From Lithodes maja (taxonomy: Eukaryota; Arthropoda; Malacostraca; Decapoda; Lithodidae): a DNA stretch of 64,000 nucleotides. The stretch spans positions 62,001 through 126,000 of the forward strand of contig JBAKBP010003083.1 of NCBI GenBank assembly GCA_037953745.1, in the 5' to 3' direction. Of this stretch, positions 54,225 through 64,000 are shown in pieces. Below the pieces are notes generated by a model. The model did not search any database, was not told where the DNA came from, and saw nothing but the letters and a program-made list of their open reading frames with translations. A program made the position numbers and the translations under genes. Each line of letters opens with the position of its first letter. Within the stretch, counting starts at the first letter, position 1.

Positions 54225-56038
54225 TGTTACGGCTGGATCGGCAATACATATTCGGGATTCTTGATCGTAGGACAGAAATGGCTTATGTGACAACGACACG
54301 CTCGATTCCAGTCCCAAATACTATATGCTCCAGACAACAAAAGCACCAACGCCCTACAGAGTTATTGTCTACGGTAACGAGGTACCTTAACTCGGCGAAA
54401 GTGTACAACAGGGGTAGGCTATGAGGCTAAACTCCCTCAGACATTTATAGGTTACGTTATTACTAAAGAAATGCAATACTCAAGAAACTACGTTAATATT
54501 AAGCCTCTAATAATGTAGAATAGAAGCAGGCTAAAGGTATGACAGTGAAATGCTAAATGACAAATGTACACGCCTACTTGAAAGCGCGTGCACTAGAATA
54601 ACTGTCCCCTACTAACATGCACTAGCATGTAGCATACAAGATGTTCATGATCCAGTAGATACCTAATAATACACATGGAAGGAACATAAATAGTAGTCAC
54701 TTATTATAAGAATGAATCTATACTTGGAATAACTAAAAGGTTGCAGGCAACAGTACTGCGCCGGTAGCCTACTACCGCATAGGCTACTTCGCTTCTCTCA
54801 CTCTGTCTCCCCTCTGAGTCCGTATGCGCCCTACGCAATAGAACTCCGGACACAGCAGCAAAACGACAGTGCAGTTAATTGATACATGAAAGTATTAATA
54901 GTGTTGTCTTGTGTGTGAGTAATGTGTATTGTAAAGTGTTACATACATATACTTAAAGAGAGCTGCAATGCATAGTAAAATAAAGATATATCCCACTCAT
55001 CATCCCCATGTGTTCTAGCTAGCAGGCCAAGTCACAGGAACAACGAGTCCCAGCACCGAAAGCGAGAACCCAGGAAAAGACTGTAGAGAACACAAAGACA
55101 GATAAATTACGTTACTCTACTATACCGGCACTACGAGCGAGCTGTAGTCTCTGGTACTACACTCGCTCCTGGCTCGGTATGCAAATCAAGGCTAAGTCCT
55201 CGCCCCTCTACAGACAACTCCTGGGCATGGTCGGGCTCTTACACATGGCACCAGTCTAGTCACAAATTGGATGATGAGCGGGGCATATAACTCGTGAACA
55301 TGTAGAACGTTCACCAACTATCCTCATCAAGAAGATCGCTGTTCACATTAACCCCTTAAATCTAATACATGTAAATATATGCTTGTCCTAAGAGTAATAC
55401 GAGAGGTGAGTGCTGAAACTCCTTTAGGACCTCAAGGGAAGGTTATGCATTTAAATAGAGAGAAGAATGAAATGAGAGTAATGTCGTCAGAGAGAAAGAG
55501 TGCAACCGTGAGAAGTTGGGAGAGAGGGCAAGGGATGTTAGAATCTCAAAGGTTCTAGGCAACCTGATCATGGAACACACAGCGAGCCTCCAGGCAATGT
55601 GCTGTACGACAACATGGGCAGCCCAGGCAGCATAGGCAGGCGGCAATGGACTACCAACCCTGTCGCGCCCAGCTATAAGCGCAAGGCTGCCAACCAGTCC
55701 ATACGTCTGGCAACCACCCCCCCGGCAGCGTGACGCGTTGCTACCCTCTCGCTCTGAAGCCTAACTCACTCTCTCTCTCTGAACTCCCATTGTCTTATCT
55801 ATCAACTTCTCTATTGATACTACATATTAAATGGAAGGTCTCGACATGGCTTAAAACAAAACCCACCACTGGTTAGCACATGACGAGACCTTTGCAGAGA
55901 TACAAAGAACATAGTTATAAGTTGTCACACTCAATATACATGGCTGCTGACGGTAGCCAGCACGGTACAGTGGTACGGGCGGTACAGTGGAGTACCAAGG
56001 AGTACAATCAGGTTGCGTTGCCACGCACTGGGTGCGTC

Positions 56039-56041
<3 letters not shown>
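54225..56041 (-). repeat. 5' LTR of the Gmr1-like gypsy
   Basis: 1817 bp, nearly identical to 46714-48517, with a ~14-bp insertion (CATGGCTGCTGACGG region, about 55938). It borders an (AT)n tract. Confidence 0.95.

Positions 56042-56104
<63 letters not shown>
56042..56104. repeat. (AT)n microsatellite at the gypsy 5' edge
   Basis: About 63 bp of pure AT dinucleotides directly against the LTR terminus. Confidence 0.95.
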
Positions 56105-56107
<3 letters not shown>

Positions 56108-56644
56108 TATAACTATAGACGATATCACGCACTCTCAAAGTAGGAATCGGTCGATATATCAAAACATCGGAAACTTACAACAATTTTATATACGCCATCG
56201 TGTTTTGGACATATTTATCTACTTCGTGCAAATGTTTTCACGTGTGGAAAATGTCGGAAAATAATCGAAAATCCACCTAAATTTAAATGTGAATAACCAA
56301 TTTATGTGCGTAATGCGTAACAATAACAAATAAAATAAAATACAAAGTGAACAAAAATAACAATAAGAAACAAAGAGAAAAACAAAAACAAAATAAGAAC
56401 ACACTAATAGAAAACAAATACACGAAACAAAGAAATCGGAGAGACACAAACCGCGAGTAAGGGCAAAATACGAGAGGTTCTGAGAAAGAGAAATCGAGAG
56501 CGAGAATTACCGAGGGCGAAAGAGGGAAGAGGAGGAAGGGGAATAATGATGACGAAGGGTGGAGAAGAAGGGAAGCGAAGGAGGAAGGAGGAGGGAGAAG
56601 GAGAAGGAGGAGCAGGAGGAGAAATGAACGAAGAGGAGGAGGAG
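56105..56644. other. Unassigned DNA with a purine-rich tract
   Basis: AT-rich, then nearly all A/G on the plus strand from about 56480 to 56650 (GGAGGAAGGAGGAGGGAGAA style). The long minus-strand Ser/Pro/Phe frames over it are composition artefacts. Confidence 0.6.
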
Positions 56645-56871
56645 TACAAAGTACAAAGGAGTATAAAGGAAATCAAGCAACAACAGATCCAGTGACCCTT
56701 CTAGGTTGCTTGTCCTCCAAAACACTGAGGATCAAGTGTCCAAACAGTGGTTTAGAGTGGGTAAGGGAACATTGGAAAGGGAATTACTGCCCTGGAACTA
56801 ATGTCCGTGGCAGGATTAGGAAGTTAGTAGGGGACAGATGGGTTAGTAACTGAGGGGGGGATAAAATAAAG

Positions 56872-59751
56872 TTATTCATTTACAAACGCAGTCAGTCGCG
56901 GGTTTGATGCGAGATATTTGTCTAGGCGGAGTTTAAATGAATCAACGGTGATACAGTCTATAACGTTTCGGGGAAGCCCATTCCACAAGTTGACAACTCG
57001 ATTGAAGAAGAAATTCTTAGATTCGTGCGAGTTAAAAGATTTACCAATAATTTTGCAACCGTTTCCCCGCGTGTAATTAGATTGGTCGATAGTGAAGTAC
57101 TTACTACAGTTCATATTGTCGATGCCTTTGATGATTTTGAACACTTGAATTAAGTCGCCTCTTAATCTGCGCTGGGTTAAAGGAAATAGATTTAATTCTC
57201 TAAGACGCTCTTCGTATGGTTTGTTCTTTAGGCTAGGTATCATTTTGGTAACTCTACGTTGAACTCGTTCTAGCTTGTTTATATCTTTTTGGTAATAAGG
57301 GCACCAGGATTGAACGCAGTATTCCAGAAGAGGGCGGACTAAGGAATTGTAAAGGGTTAGGATAACTTCTTTGGATTTATGCTCAAATGACCTGCCTATA
57401 AAGCCAATTATTTTGTTTGCCTTCTTAACAACTTCTGAACATTGTTGACTCGGTTTTAGGTTACTCGATATTGTTACTCCCAGATCGGTTTCTCTGTTTA
57501 CATTCTTAAGCTGAGTGCCATTCATCGAATAGTTTGCTTTCTCATTTAGGTATCCGATATGTAGTACTTTACATTTATCCGCATTGAAACTCATTTGCCA
57601 AATTTGGGCCCAACATGACAATTTATCTAGATTGTGTTGCATATCGTCAACTTGTTCTTTTGAGAGTACGCTATTTGCAATTTTTGTATCGTCAGCAAAT
57701 TTTGAGATTGTACAGGTGAGACCCTCATCTATGTCGTTGATGTAAATTAGAAAGAGAATTGGTCCTAGTACCGATCCCTGGGGTACCCCGCTACTTACAT
57801 TGGTCCATTTTGATGCCTTACCGTTTATGACTACTCTTTGCTTTCTGTCGCTGAGCCAATTTTCTATCCATTTCAACACACCGTCTTGTATTCCATGCGC
57901 TTTTAGTTTTAGCAGTAAACGTTTGTGGGGAACTTTGTCAAAGGCCTTTTGAAAATCAAGGTATATAATATCTACAGCTTTACTCTCATCGTAGAGGTTG
58001 AGGATATCGTGGAAGAAGTCTAAGAGGTTTGTTAAACAGGAACGTTTTTTACGAAAGCCGTGTTGAGTATCTTTAAGTATGTTATTTTCCTCTAAGTGAT
58101 TTACGAGTCTGTCTCTTATGACCGTTTCTAGCATTTTACATACAACTGAGGTTAAGCTAATTGGACGATAGTTACTGGATAGGGATTTGCTGCCTTTTTT
58201 GAATATCGGTGTTACGTTGGCTAGCTTCCACTGATCGGGCATAGTTCCAGACTGCAAGGATTTATTGAATAGTAATGTCAGTGGTTTAGAGAGCTCATCC
58301 TTAGCTTCCTTTAGAACTCTAGGCGAGATTGTATCAGGTCCAGGCGTTTTATTTACCTTGAGTTTATCTAAACAATTCAATACTTCTCTCTCTGTAACGG
58401 TGATATTGCTTAAAACATCTGAATTATCAATCTGAATCGGCGATGGTGTAGGGATATCACTGAGGTCTTCTGTTGTAAAAACTGATGCAAAGAAGGTATT
58501 GAGGGCATTACTCATTTGTTCTTCGTCTTTGGTGTATTCTCCATTTTCATCGACTAACGGTCCAACAGTTGAAGTAACTACTTTTTTCTTTCTGATATAA
58601 CTATAGAATTCTTTCGGGTTTGTTTTACTTTGATTCGCAATATGTAACTCTAAGGTCTTTTTACTTTGCTTAATTAACTTTTTGGCTTTGCGTCGTAGCT
58701 CTACAAATTTCAGCCGTTCTTCGTCATTTTGTGAGGATTTTAATCTATCATTAGCAAATTTTTTAGCAAGCAGGCAGTTTGAAATATCTTTATTCCACCA
58801 TTTGGGCTTATTATTATGGCCTGGACGCCGAGTTTTCGATGGTATGCAGTCTTGCACTGCTTTTAGGTAAGTGGCTTCGAATAACTTCCAAGATGTATTT
58901 ATGTCGTTATTGTGAATTAAAAAGCTCCAGTCAGTTTCTTTAAACATAGCTCTAAGTTTAGGAAAATTTGCTTTCTTGAAATTAGGGACTTTTTCGATGC
59001 TACTATTTGGTTCGTTACTAGTAAAGTTTAAAGTGAAAGTTATCGTATGATGGTCGCTGTTACTGAATTCATCACCAACATTCAAATTCTCTATTAATTC
59101 TTCTTTTGTTGCAAGTACAATGTCAAGAACGTTATTACCACGGGTCGGCGTTCCAACAAATTGATAAAGCGAACTCTCTTGCAAGTTCGTATACAAGTCA
59201 TGTCCGGAGTGTGAAGTAAGAGTATCGCCCCACTTGGTCACAGGTAAATTAAAGTCACCAAAAATTACGGTATCTTGTGAGTTACTTACATCTGCAATTT
59301 GTTCGTAAATTTCTCGGTCAGTTTGCACTGATTGAGCTGGAGGTCTGTATATTAATGCAAGTATTATTTTGGTACCTTTATTATTCTTTATTAGCACAAA
59401 AGATGCGTCGACGTTCACAATTTGAGGTTTTGACAAGAGGGTAGGGTTAAGACTTTCTTTGATATAAAGTAAAACGCCACCTCCATTTCGATTTATTCGG
59501 CTTTTCTCAAACATTACATAACCGGGAAGTGAATACTCTGCTAAAAAGTCTCTATCTTCTGTATTGAGCCAAGATTCTGTTATGCCAATCACATCATAAT
59601 TTTCTGTAAACACTAGCTCCTCTAAATCTGAAAATTTATTGCGTATGCTACGAGCGTTTGCATAGAAAACCTTTAAATTTGTTATTTTAGAACTCACGGA
59701 ACGCGCTTTAATAATATTTTTGGTTCTTGTCGGATCTACATTTATGTTCAT
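56872..59751 (-). CDS. CR1 ORF2: endonuclease-reverse transcriptase
   Basis: 959 codons with no internal stop. The N-terminal apurinic-type endonuclease (about residues 28-240) shows YANARSIRNK, the Glu of GITESWL, GDFNLPVTKWGD and SDHHTI. A linker follows (residues 250-440), with KPKWWNKDI. RT (about 455-750) shows NYRPISLTSV, DFQKAFDKVPHKRLLLKL, SGVPQGSVLGPILFLIYIND and the catalytic FADDTK (685-690), then LGVTISSNLKPSQQC and a C-terminal LTQRRLRGDL region typical of CR1/L2-type elements. It nicks target DNA and reverse-transcribes its own RNA there. Length and motifs are as expected for a full ORF2. Confidence 0.95.
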   Translation of the reverse strand: MNINVDPTRTKNIIKARSVSSKITNLKVFYANARSIRNKFSDLEELVFTENYDVIGITESWLNTEDRDFLAEYSLPGYVMFEKSRINRNGGGVLLYIKESLNPTLLSKPQIVNVDASFVLIKNNKGTKIILALIYRPPAQSVQTDREIYEQIADVSNSQDTVIFGDFNLPVTKWGDTLTSHSGHDLYTNLQESSLYQFVGTPTRGNNVLDIVLATKEELIENLNVGDEFSNSDHHTITFTLNFTSNEPNSSIEKVPNFKKANFPKLRAMFKETDWSFLIHNNDINTSWKLFEATYLKAVQDCIPSKTRRPGHNNKPKWWNKDISNCLLAKKFANDRLKSSQNDEERLKFVELRRKAKKLIKQSKKTLELHIANQSKTNPKEFYSYIRKKKVVTSTVGPLVDENGEYTKDEEQMSNALNTFFASVFTTEDLSDIPTPSPIQIDNSDVLSNITVTEREVLNCLDKLKVNKTPGPDTISPRVLKEAKDELSKPLTLLFNKSLQSGTMPDQWKLANVTPIFKKGSKSLSSNYRPISLTSVVCKMLETVIRDRLVNHLEENNILKDTQHGFRKKRSCLTNLLDFFHDILNLYDESKAVDIIYLDFQKAFDKVPHKRLLLKLKAHGIQDGVLKWIENWLSDRKQRVVINGKASKWTNVSSGVPQGSVLGPILFLIYINDIDEGLTCTISKFADDTKIANSVLSKEQVDDMQHNLDKLSCWAQIWQMSFNADKCKVLHIGYLNEKANYSMNGTQLKNVNRETDLGVTISSNLKPSQQCSEVVKKANKIIGFIGRSFEHKSKEVILTLYNSLVRPLLEYCVQSWCPYYQKDINKLERVQRRVTKMIPSLKNKPYEERLRELNLFPLTQRRLRGDLIQVFKIIKGIDNMNCSKYFTIDQSNYTRGNGCKIIGKSFNSHESKNFFFNRVVNLWNGLPRNVIDCITVDSFKLRLDKYLASNPRLTAFVNE

Positions 59752-59834
59752 GGCTGTCCTCGGTCCTCGCTGTCTCCGGTCCTTATCGCTGGTGGTCCTC
59801 GGTTGCCTCTGTGTTTTTCTTGGCGTTGGATGAT

Positions 59835-60476
59835 TTATGTCACTGCTGCTTCTTCTCGGATGGCGTTTTTTGATCCATGGCTGCGGACTGCTTCGTGTAG
59901 GAGACGACCCATGCGTGCTGAACCCACAGGGTTTAGATGAGTGCCATCCTTGCGGAACAGAGTAGGCTGGTTGTAGAAGTTGTCCCAGAGGTTGATGAAT
60001 TCAACTTCTTCCCTCAGACACAAATGTTTTAGTCGGCTATTTGTGCTGAAGGCCTTGTCGTAGAATTTGTCAGGTGCGTCGATCTTGGGGAGAATGCCTG
60101 AGATGATGATATTCCTTGACTTGTTTTTGTAGTGCTGGATCATCTTGCGATATTTCTCCATCAACTCTTCGGATCTGGTGCGCATGACGTCATTTGAACC
60201 AGCATGGATGACAAAAAGGGTATTTTCATTTGCATCCTTTGTGGTATCTTCGAAGGCTTCCACAATGTCGTCCAGTCCAGCTCCTGGGATGCAAAATCTT
60301 TTTCGTTGAATTGGGACTCTGTCGCAGAACTCTTCGACCTGTCCTCGTAGGATGGAATCCCCAACGAGCCTGGTCTCTTCTGGTTCGTCTTCCATCTCTA
60401 CCAATATCTCAAATCTGTTTGACATTGTGACTGGTAGATGAGACCTTTTCTGCGTTGGCCGTGCACCGTTCCTCAC
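59835..60476 (-). CDS. CR1 ORF1: SGNH esterase-like protein
   Basis: 213 codons from the first ATG; the frame is open upstream to about 60776 as a Pro/Ser/Thr-rich region. SGNH blocks are clear: block I LVGDSILRG, a block II-like GAGLDDIVE, block III VIHAGSNDV, block V KDGTHLNPVGSARMGRLL. CR1 ORF1 proteins carry such an esterase/lipase-like domain in other animals, where lipid-ester hydrolysis or membrane association has been proposed. A zinc finger found in some CR1 ORF1 proteins is not seen here. An alternative start is at 60423 (MSNRFEILVEME), which matches the FNRF-type start of the conserved domain. Confidence 0.9.
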   Translation of the reverse strand: MRNGARPTQKRSHLPVTMSNRFEILVEMEDEPEETRLVGDSILRGQVEEFCDRVPIQRKRFCIPGAGLDDIVEAFEDTTKDANENTLFVIHAGSNDVMRTRSEELMEKYRKMIQHYKNKSRNIIISGILPKIDAPDKFYDKAFSTNSRLKHLCLREEVEFINLWDNFYNQPTLFRKDGTHLNPVGSARMGRLLHEAVRSHGSKNAIREEAAVT

Positions 60477-60776
60477 TGGTGTAAATCCGGAAACCTGTGG
60501 TGGCGGGACTCTACGTACAGGTCGGGGAGAGGAGTGGTTAGAACAGGGGCGAGGGGTTGGTACTGTTCGTGCTAGCAGGCTTCTTGCACGAGGAGTGGGG
60601 GAGAGACTAAGGTGAACAGGGCGGCTGTCCTGGTTTGATGTCGGCTCAGGTTCGTCAGAATCATCTGCTGCAGTGTCTACTGCAGGTGTTGGATTGTTGG
60701 CAGATGACGTTGGGGCGGTGGTGGATGCTGGAGTTGAAACAATTTGCGTTAGAGGATAGAAAGCGAAATATAAGCT

Positions 60777-60933
60777 CTATTTGACCATAACCGTTGGCCG
60801 TGGGATACATAATAAGTTGAGGCCCCACCAGGACTTGTTGAAATCATCATCTATGTGGCCAGCAGGGGGCAAACTCCCCATTTTCCCTAATCGACCCTAT
60901 TGTTGGATAATGGGTAAATACTCACTTGACGGT
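60777..60933. other. Flank of the solo LTR
   Basis: Unique-looking sequence whose end (TTGGATAATGGGTAAATACTCACTTG, read in pieces at 60904-60929) is repeated right after the solo LTR at 62746-62771. It is a short tandem duplication independent of the LTR's own target duplication. Confidence 0.6.
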
Positions 60934-62738
60934 GTGACGCCCAGTGCGTGGCAACGCAACCTGATTGTACTCCTTGGTACTCCACTGTACCACCACGGTA
61001 CCGCGTTGTACCGTGCTGGCTGCTTATATTGAGTGTGACAACGTATAACTATGTTCTTTGTATCTCTGCAAAGGTCTCGTCATTTGCTAACCAGTGGTGG
61101 GTTTTGTTTTAAGCCATGTCGAGACCTTCCATTTAATATGTAGTATCAATAGAGAAGTTGATAGATGAGATAATAGGAATTCAGAGAGAGAGAGTGAGTT
61201 AGACTTCAGAGCGAGAGGGTAGCGGTGCGCCACGCTGCCGGGGGGGTGGTTGCCAGACGTATGGACCGGTTGGCAGCCCTGCGCTTATAGCTAGGTGCGA
61301 CAGGGTTGGTAGTACATTGCCGCCTGCCTATGCTGCCTGGGCTGCCCATGTTGTCGTACAGCACATTGCCTGGAGGCTCGCTGTGTGCTCTATGACCAGG
61401 TTGCCTAGAACCTTTGAGATTCTAACATCCCTTGCCCTCTCTCCCAATTTCTCACGGTTGCACTCTTTCTCTCTGACGACATTACTCTCATTTCATTCTT
61501 CTCTCTATTTAAATGCATACCCTTCCCTTGAGGTCCTAAAGGAGTTTCAGCACTCACCTCTCGTATTACTCTTAGGACAAGCATATATTTACATGTATTA
61601 GATTTAAGGGGTTAATGTGAACAGCGATCTTCTTGATGAGGATAGTTGGTGAACGTTCTACATGTTCACGAGTTATATGCCCAGCTCATCATCCAATTTG
61701 TGACTAGACTAGTGCCATGTGTAAGAGCCCGACCATGCCCAGGAGTTGTCTGTAGAGGGGCGAGGACTTAGCCTTGATTTGCCTACCGAGCCAGGAGCGA
61801 GTGTAGTACCAGAGACTACAGCTCGCTCGTAGTGCCGGTATAGTAGAGTAACGTAATTTATCTGTCCTTGTGTTCTCTGCAGTCTTTTCCTGGGTTCTCG
61901 CTTTCGGTGCTGGGACTCGTTGTTCCTGTGACTTGGCCTGCTAGCTAGAACACATGGGGATGATGAGTGGGTTATATCTTTATTTTACTATGCATTGCAG
62001 CTCTCTTTAAGTTTATGTATGTAACACTTTACAATACACATTACTCACACACAAGACAACACTATTAATACTTTCATGTATCAATTAACTGCACTGTCGT
62101 TTTGCTGCTGTGTCCGGAGTTCTGTTGCGTAGGGCGCATACAGACTCAGAGGGGAGACAGAGTGAGAGAAGCGAAGTAGCCTATGCGGTAGTAGGCTACC
62201 GGCGCAGTACTGTTGCCTGCAACCTTTTAGTTATTCCAAGTATAGATTCATTATTACAATAAGTGACTACTGTTTATGTTCCTTCCATGTGTATTATTAG
62301 GTATCTACTGGATCATGAACATCTTGTATGCTACATGCTAGTGCATGTTAGTAGGGGACAGTTATTCTAGTGCACGCGCTTTCAAGTAGGCGTGTACATT
62401 TGTCATTTAGCATTTCACTGTCATACCTTTAGCCTGCTTCTATTCTACATTATTAGAGGCTTAATATTAACGTAGTTTCTTGAGTATTGCACTTCTTTAG
62501 TAATAACGTAACCTATAAATGTCTGAGGGAGTTTAGCCTCATAGCCTACCCCTGTTGTACACTTTCGCCGAGTTAAGGTACCTCGTTATCATAGACGATA
62601 ACTCTGTAGGGCGTTGGTGCTTTTGTTGTCTGGAGCATATAGTATTTGGGACTGGAATCGAGCGTGTCGTTGTCACATAAGCCATTTCTGTCCTACGATC
62701 AAGAATCCCGAATATGTATTGCCGATCCAGCCGTAACA
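60934..62738 (+). repeat. Solo LTR of the Gmr1-like gypsy, with 4-bp duplication
   Basis: 1805 bp, inverted relative to the complete element. It starts TGTGACGCCC and ends GCCGTAACA. ACGG precedes (60930-60933) and follows (62739-62742) it. No internal sequence is present, so LTR-LTR recombination removed the body after insertion. Confidence 0.95.
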
Positions 62739-62742
62739 ACGG

Positions 62743-63017
62743 TCCTTGGATAATGGGTATATTACTCACTTCCGATAGTCCTCCATATACAAATCCACTG
62801 TATATGAACGAAAATCACGTACAAAAAAATCAAAGCACTTGTGAAACCATCTAGACACCATGGCAATGATGAAGCCAGCTACCCTCGCAGGCCTCTCTCT
62901 CTCAAAAAAAAGGCATTATGAGAGAATGCGCAGCTGCGCGAGACAGGTGATTGGTTAAGTGGATGTGACATCAGCCAGGGAATTCCAAAACTATTGGTTG
63001 ATTATATGACTTAATTT
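62743..63017. other. Unassigned DNA
   Basis: No gene or repeat boundary beyond the 25-bp flank repeat. Confidence 0.4.
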
Positions 63018-63451
63018 TTAACCCATTGCCTGCAGGAGACGTTCCTGAACGCCATGGCAATTTACAGCAATTTACAGGCTTTTAAAGCCTCTTAAAGCCT
63101 GTAGAATCAAGTGCGAGGGAGTGGGAGCGTGACAGGCCACACTACGTCCTTCCCCCAGCCAGCCGGCCGCGGCACTGAGGACTCTGAGTCAGAGTCTCGC
63201 GAGATATACAGCGCTGCCAAAGGCAAATGTAGCATGACATTAGCGATAATTGCTCATTTTAGCGAATGTCTATGGTAGCGCTGCAGGTGAAGCCCACGAG
63301 CTATGAAGCTTGCTTTGGTGTCATTTTGAAACTATTTTCTTCTAGTTTTTGGCTTAATACATTTAATTTCATTCAGACACTTGCCTAATCAATCAGGAGT
63401 GCCTGAATGAGCCCTAATATGGCGGAAATATGCCCGCAGCCAAAGTGTTAA
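63018..63451. mobile_element. TTAA-flanked piggyBac-like MITE
   Basis: Begins TTAACCCATTGCCTGCAGG and ends with the inverse of TTAACACTTTGGCTGCGGG. The termini match at about 15 of 19 positions, with TTAA (63018-63021 and 63448-63451) at both edges. There is no coding capacity in 434 bp. Confidence 0.65.
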
Positions 63452-63559
63452 AGTCAATAGACAGTGTCTAAACATATGTACGACTGTAACGGATTTGGTG
63501 GCGAGACCGTTTATAGGAAGACTAATTTTATCGTAATATACATCTTCCTTGTAATACAT

Positions 63560-64000
63560 TTGCGATGGTACTATCTATCTATATGCTCAGGCCCAATCCC
63601 CATTTTGGGGGTAGCCGACTCAAGACAGAGCAAGAACAGGGAAAACACAAAAACAACATAAAACAAAAAATAAACACAGATAAAAAACACAAACTCTCAC
63701 ACATCCAGGTCACCCAGGAGAAGACCCAGAGACCAGGGTTACCAAGGTCGCTCCAGCACTCCCCCGGCCCCTGACCACCCGGAGAGGTTCCGATCTCGGC
63801 AGGCAGACATGCAGCGGAGCCAAAGCCACAAGCCCTCCCACCACACTTCCAGGCACACCCTTCATATTAATCGTCTCCCCGGGCCAGGCGCCTGATGGAC
63901 TATTATCTAGTCCAACTTGCGCCCGACCCATTACTCCAAATGACCACGTGTTCACTCAACTATTCACAAGCATTCTCCATTCACTCCTGTCCACCACCAC
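63560..64000. repeat. Dispersed repeat fragment (unknown class)
   Basis: Starts after CTATCTATCTATATGCTC. The block GGGGGTAGCCGACTCAAGACAG recurs in diverged form at 13335-13360. A CAA/AAC-rich stretch and a GC-richer tail run to the window end. Probably a retroelement end. Minus-strand frames over it show no domain. Confidence 0.45.

Larger units (their letters stand above)
46714..56041 (-). mobile_element. Complete Gmr1-like Ty3/gypsy LTR retrotransposon
   Basis: A 9.3-kb element: 5' LTR 54225-56041, primer-binding site, single gag-pol ORF, polypurine tract, 3' LTR 46714-48517. The two LTRs differ by roughly 15 substitutions plus a short indel by eye, about 99% identity, so insertion is fairly recent. 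No env-like ORF is present. Flanking bases do not form a target duplication (GAAG on the left, ATAT on the right), so one edge is rearranged or misjoined. Confidence 0.95.
56645..60776 (-). mobile_element. CR1 LINE with apparently intact ORF1 and ORF2
   Basis: Minus-strand element: ORF1 (ending 59835), an 83-bp spacer, ORF2 (59751-56872) and a 3' UTR ending in TTTGTACTCC-like repeats (56645-56670). The 5' limit near 60776 is where the ORF1 reading frame is first open, so 5' truncation is possible. The 3' UTR contains the uninterrupted version of the site where the Harbinger inserted in another copy (TTA at 56824-56826). Confidence 0.9.

Noticed and set aside
56219..56725. Phe/Ser/Pro-rich minus-strand frames, seemingly membrane-like
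   Set aside because: They are antisense of an A/G-rich tract; composition alone gives hydrophobic-looking translations.

Overview
This is eukaryotic, repeat-dominated DNA, and almost all of it is transposable elements, many nested inside one another. I recognise no convincing host gene. The mix fits a crustacean, probably a decapod: Jockey-like LINEs, a CR1 LINE with an SGNH-esterase ORF1, BEL/Pao, Ty3/gypsy, PIF/Harbinger, TTAA-flanked piggyBac-like elements, and long (AT)n and (CT)n microsatellites. The organism call is an inference from repeat style.

Layout, left half. 1-870 is a decayed Jockey-like LINE (minus). 3056-5960 is a Jockey-like LINE (plus) split by a CR1 LINE, which is itself split by another Jockey 3' end: three levels of nesting. 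5961-7548 is a better preserved Jockey-like RT, followed by a tRNA-derived SINE and another Jockey 3' fragment (to 8846). 9216-10594 is a TTAA-flanked piggyBac-like non-autonomous element. 11130-11634 is a lone BEL-type LTR beside a 41-bp minisatellite. 14000-20166 is a minus-strand gypsy element with a 1.9-kb LTR and a 1242-codon ORF that keeps gag and protease but has lost integrase and the RT core; it runs into a 200-N gap (20167-20366). 21500-22740 is a broken LINE RT with a C-terminal zinc finger. 23143-28205 is a decayed minus-strand BEL/Pao copy holding a 1.5-kb inverted-repeat element. 29.3-30.8 kb holds LINE and SGNH-hydrolase relics.

Layout, right half. 31235-41118 is a complete PIF/Harbinger unit with 58-bp terminal inverted repeats and TTA target duplications. 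It carries an intron-containing MADF gene (plus) and a frameshifted DDE transposase (minus), and its right part is filled by a head-to-head pair of Jockey-like LINEs forming a 1.7-kb inverted repeat. The Harbinger sits in the 3' region of a CR1 (31066-31231 plus 41119-42708), and paralogous empty sites survive elsewhere in the window. Next come an I/R1-like LINE (42772-44585, minus) and a BEL/Pao gag-protease-RT start (44640-46713, plus). A complete gypsy element follows (46714-56041, minus), with near-identical 1.8-kb LTRs and one intact 1727-codon gag-pol ORF. Its integrase lies upstream of reverse transcriptase, the Gmr1-like order. An apparently intact CR1 with both ORFs occupies 56645-60776 (minus). 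A solo LTR of the gypsy family with a 4-bp target duplication occupies 60934-62738.

How the parts work together: the gypsy ORF and the CR1 ORF1/ORF2 pair are each self-sufficient replication units. The MADF and transposase genes would act as the two Harbinger proteins if intact. The gag-protease-only gypsy derivative, the solo LTRs and the TIR-only elements would depend on proteins supplied in trans.
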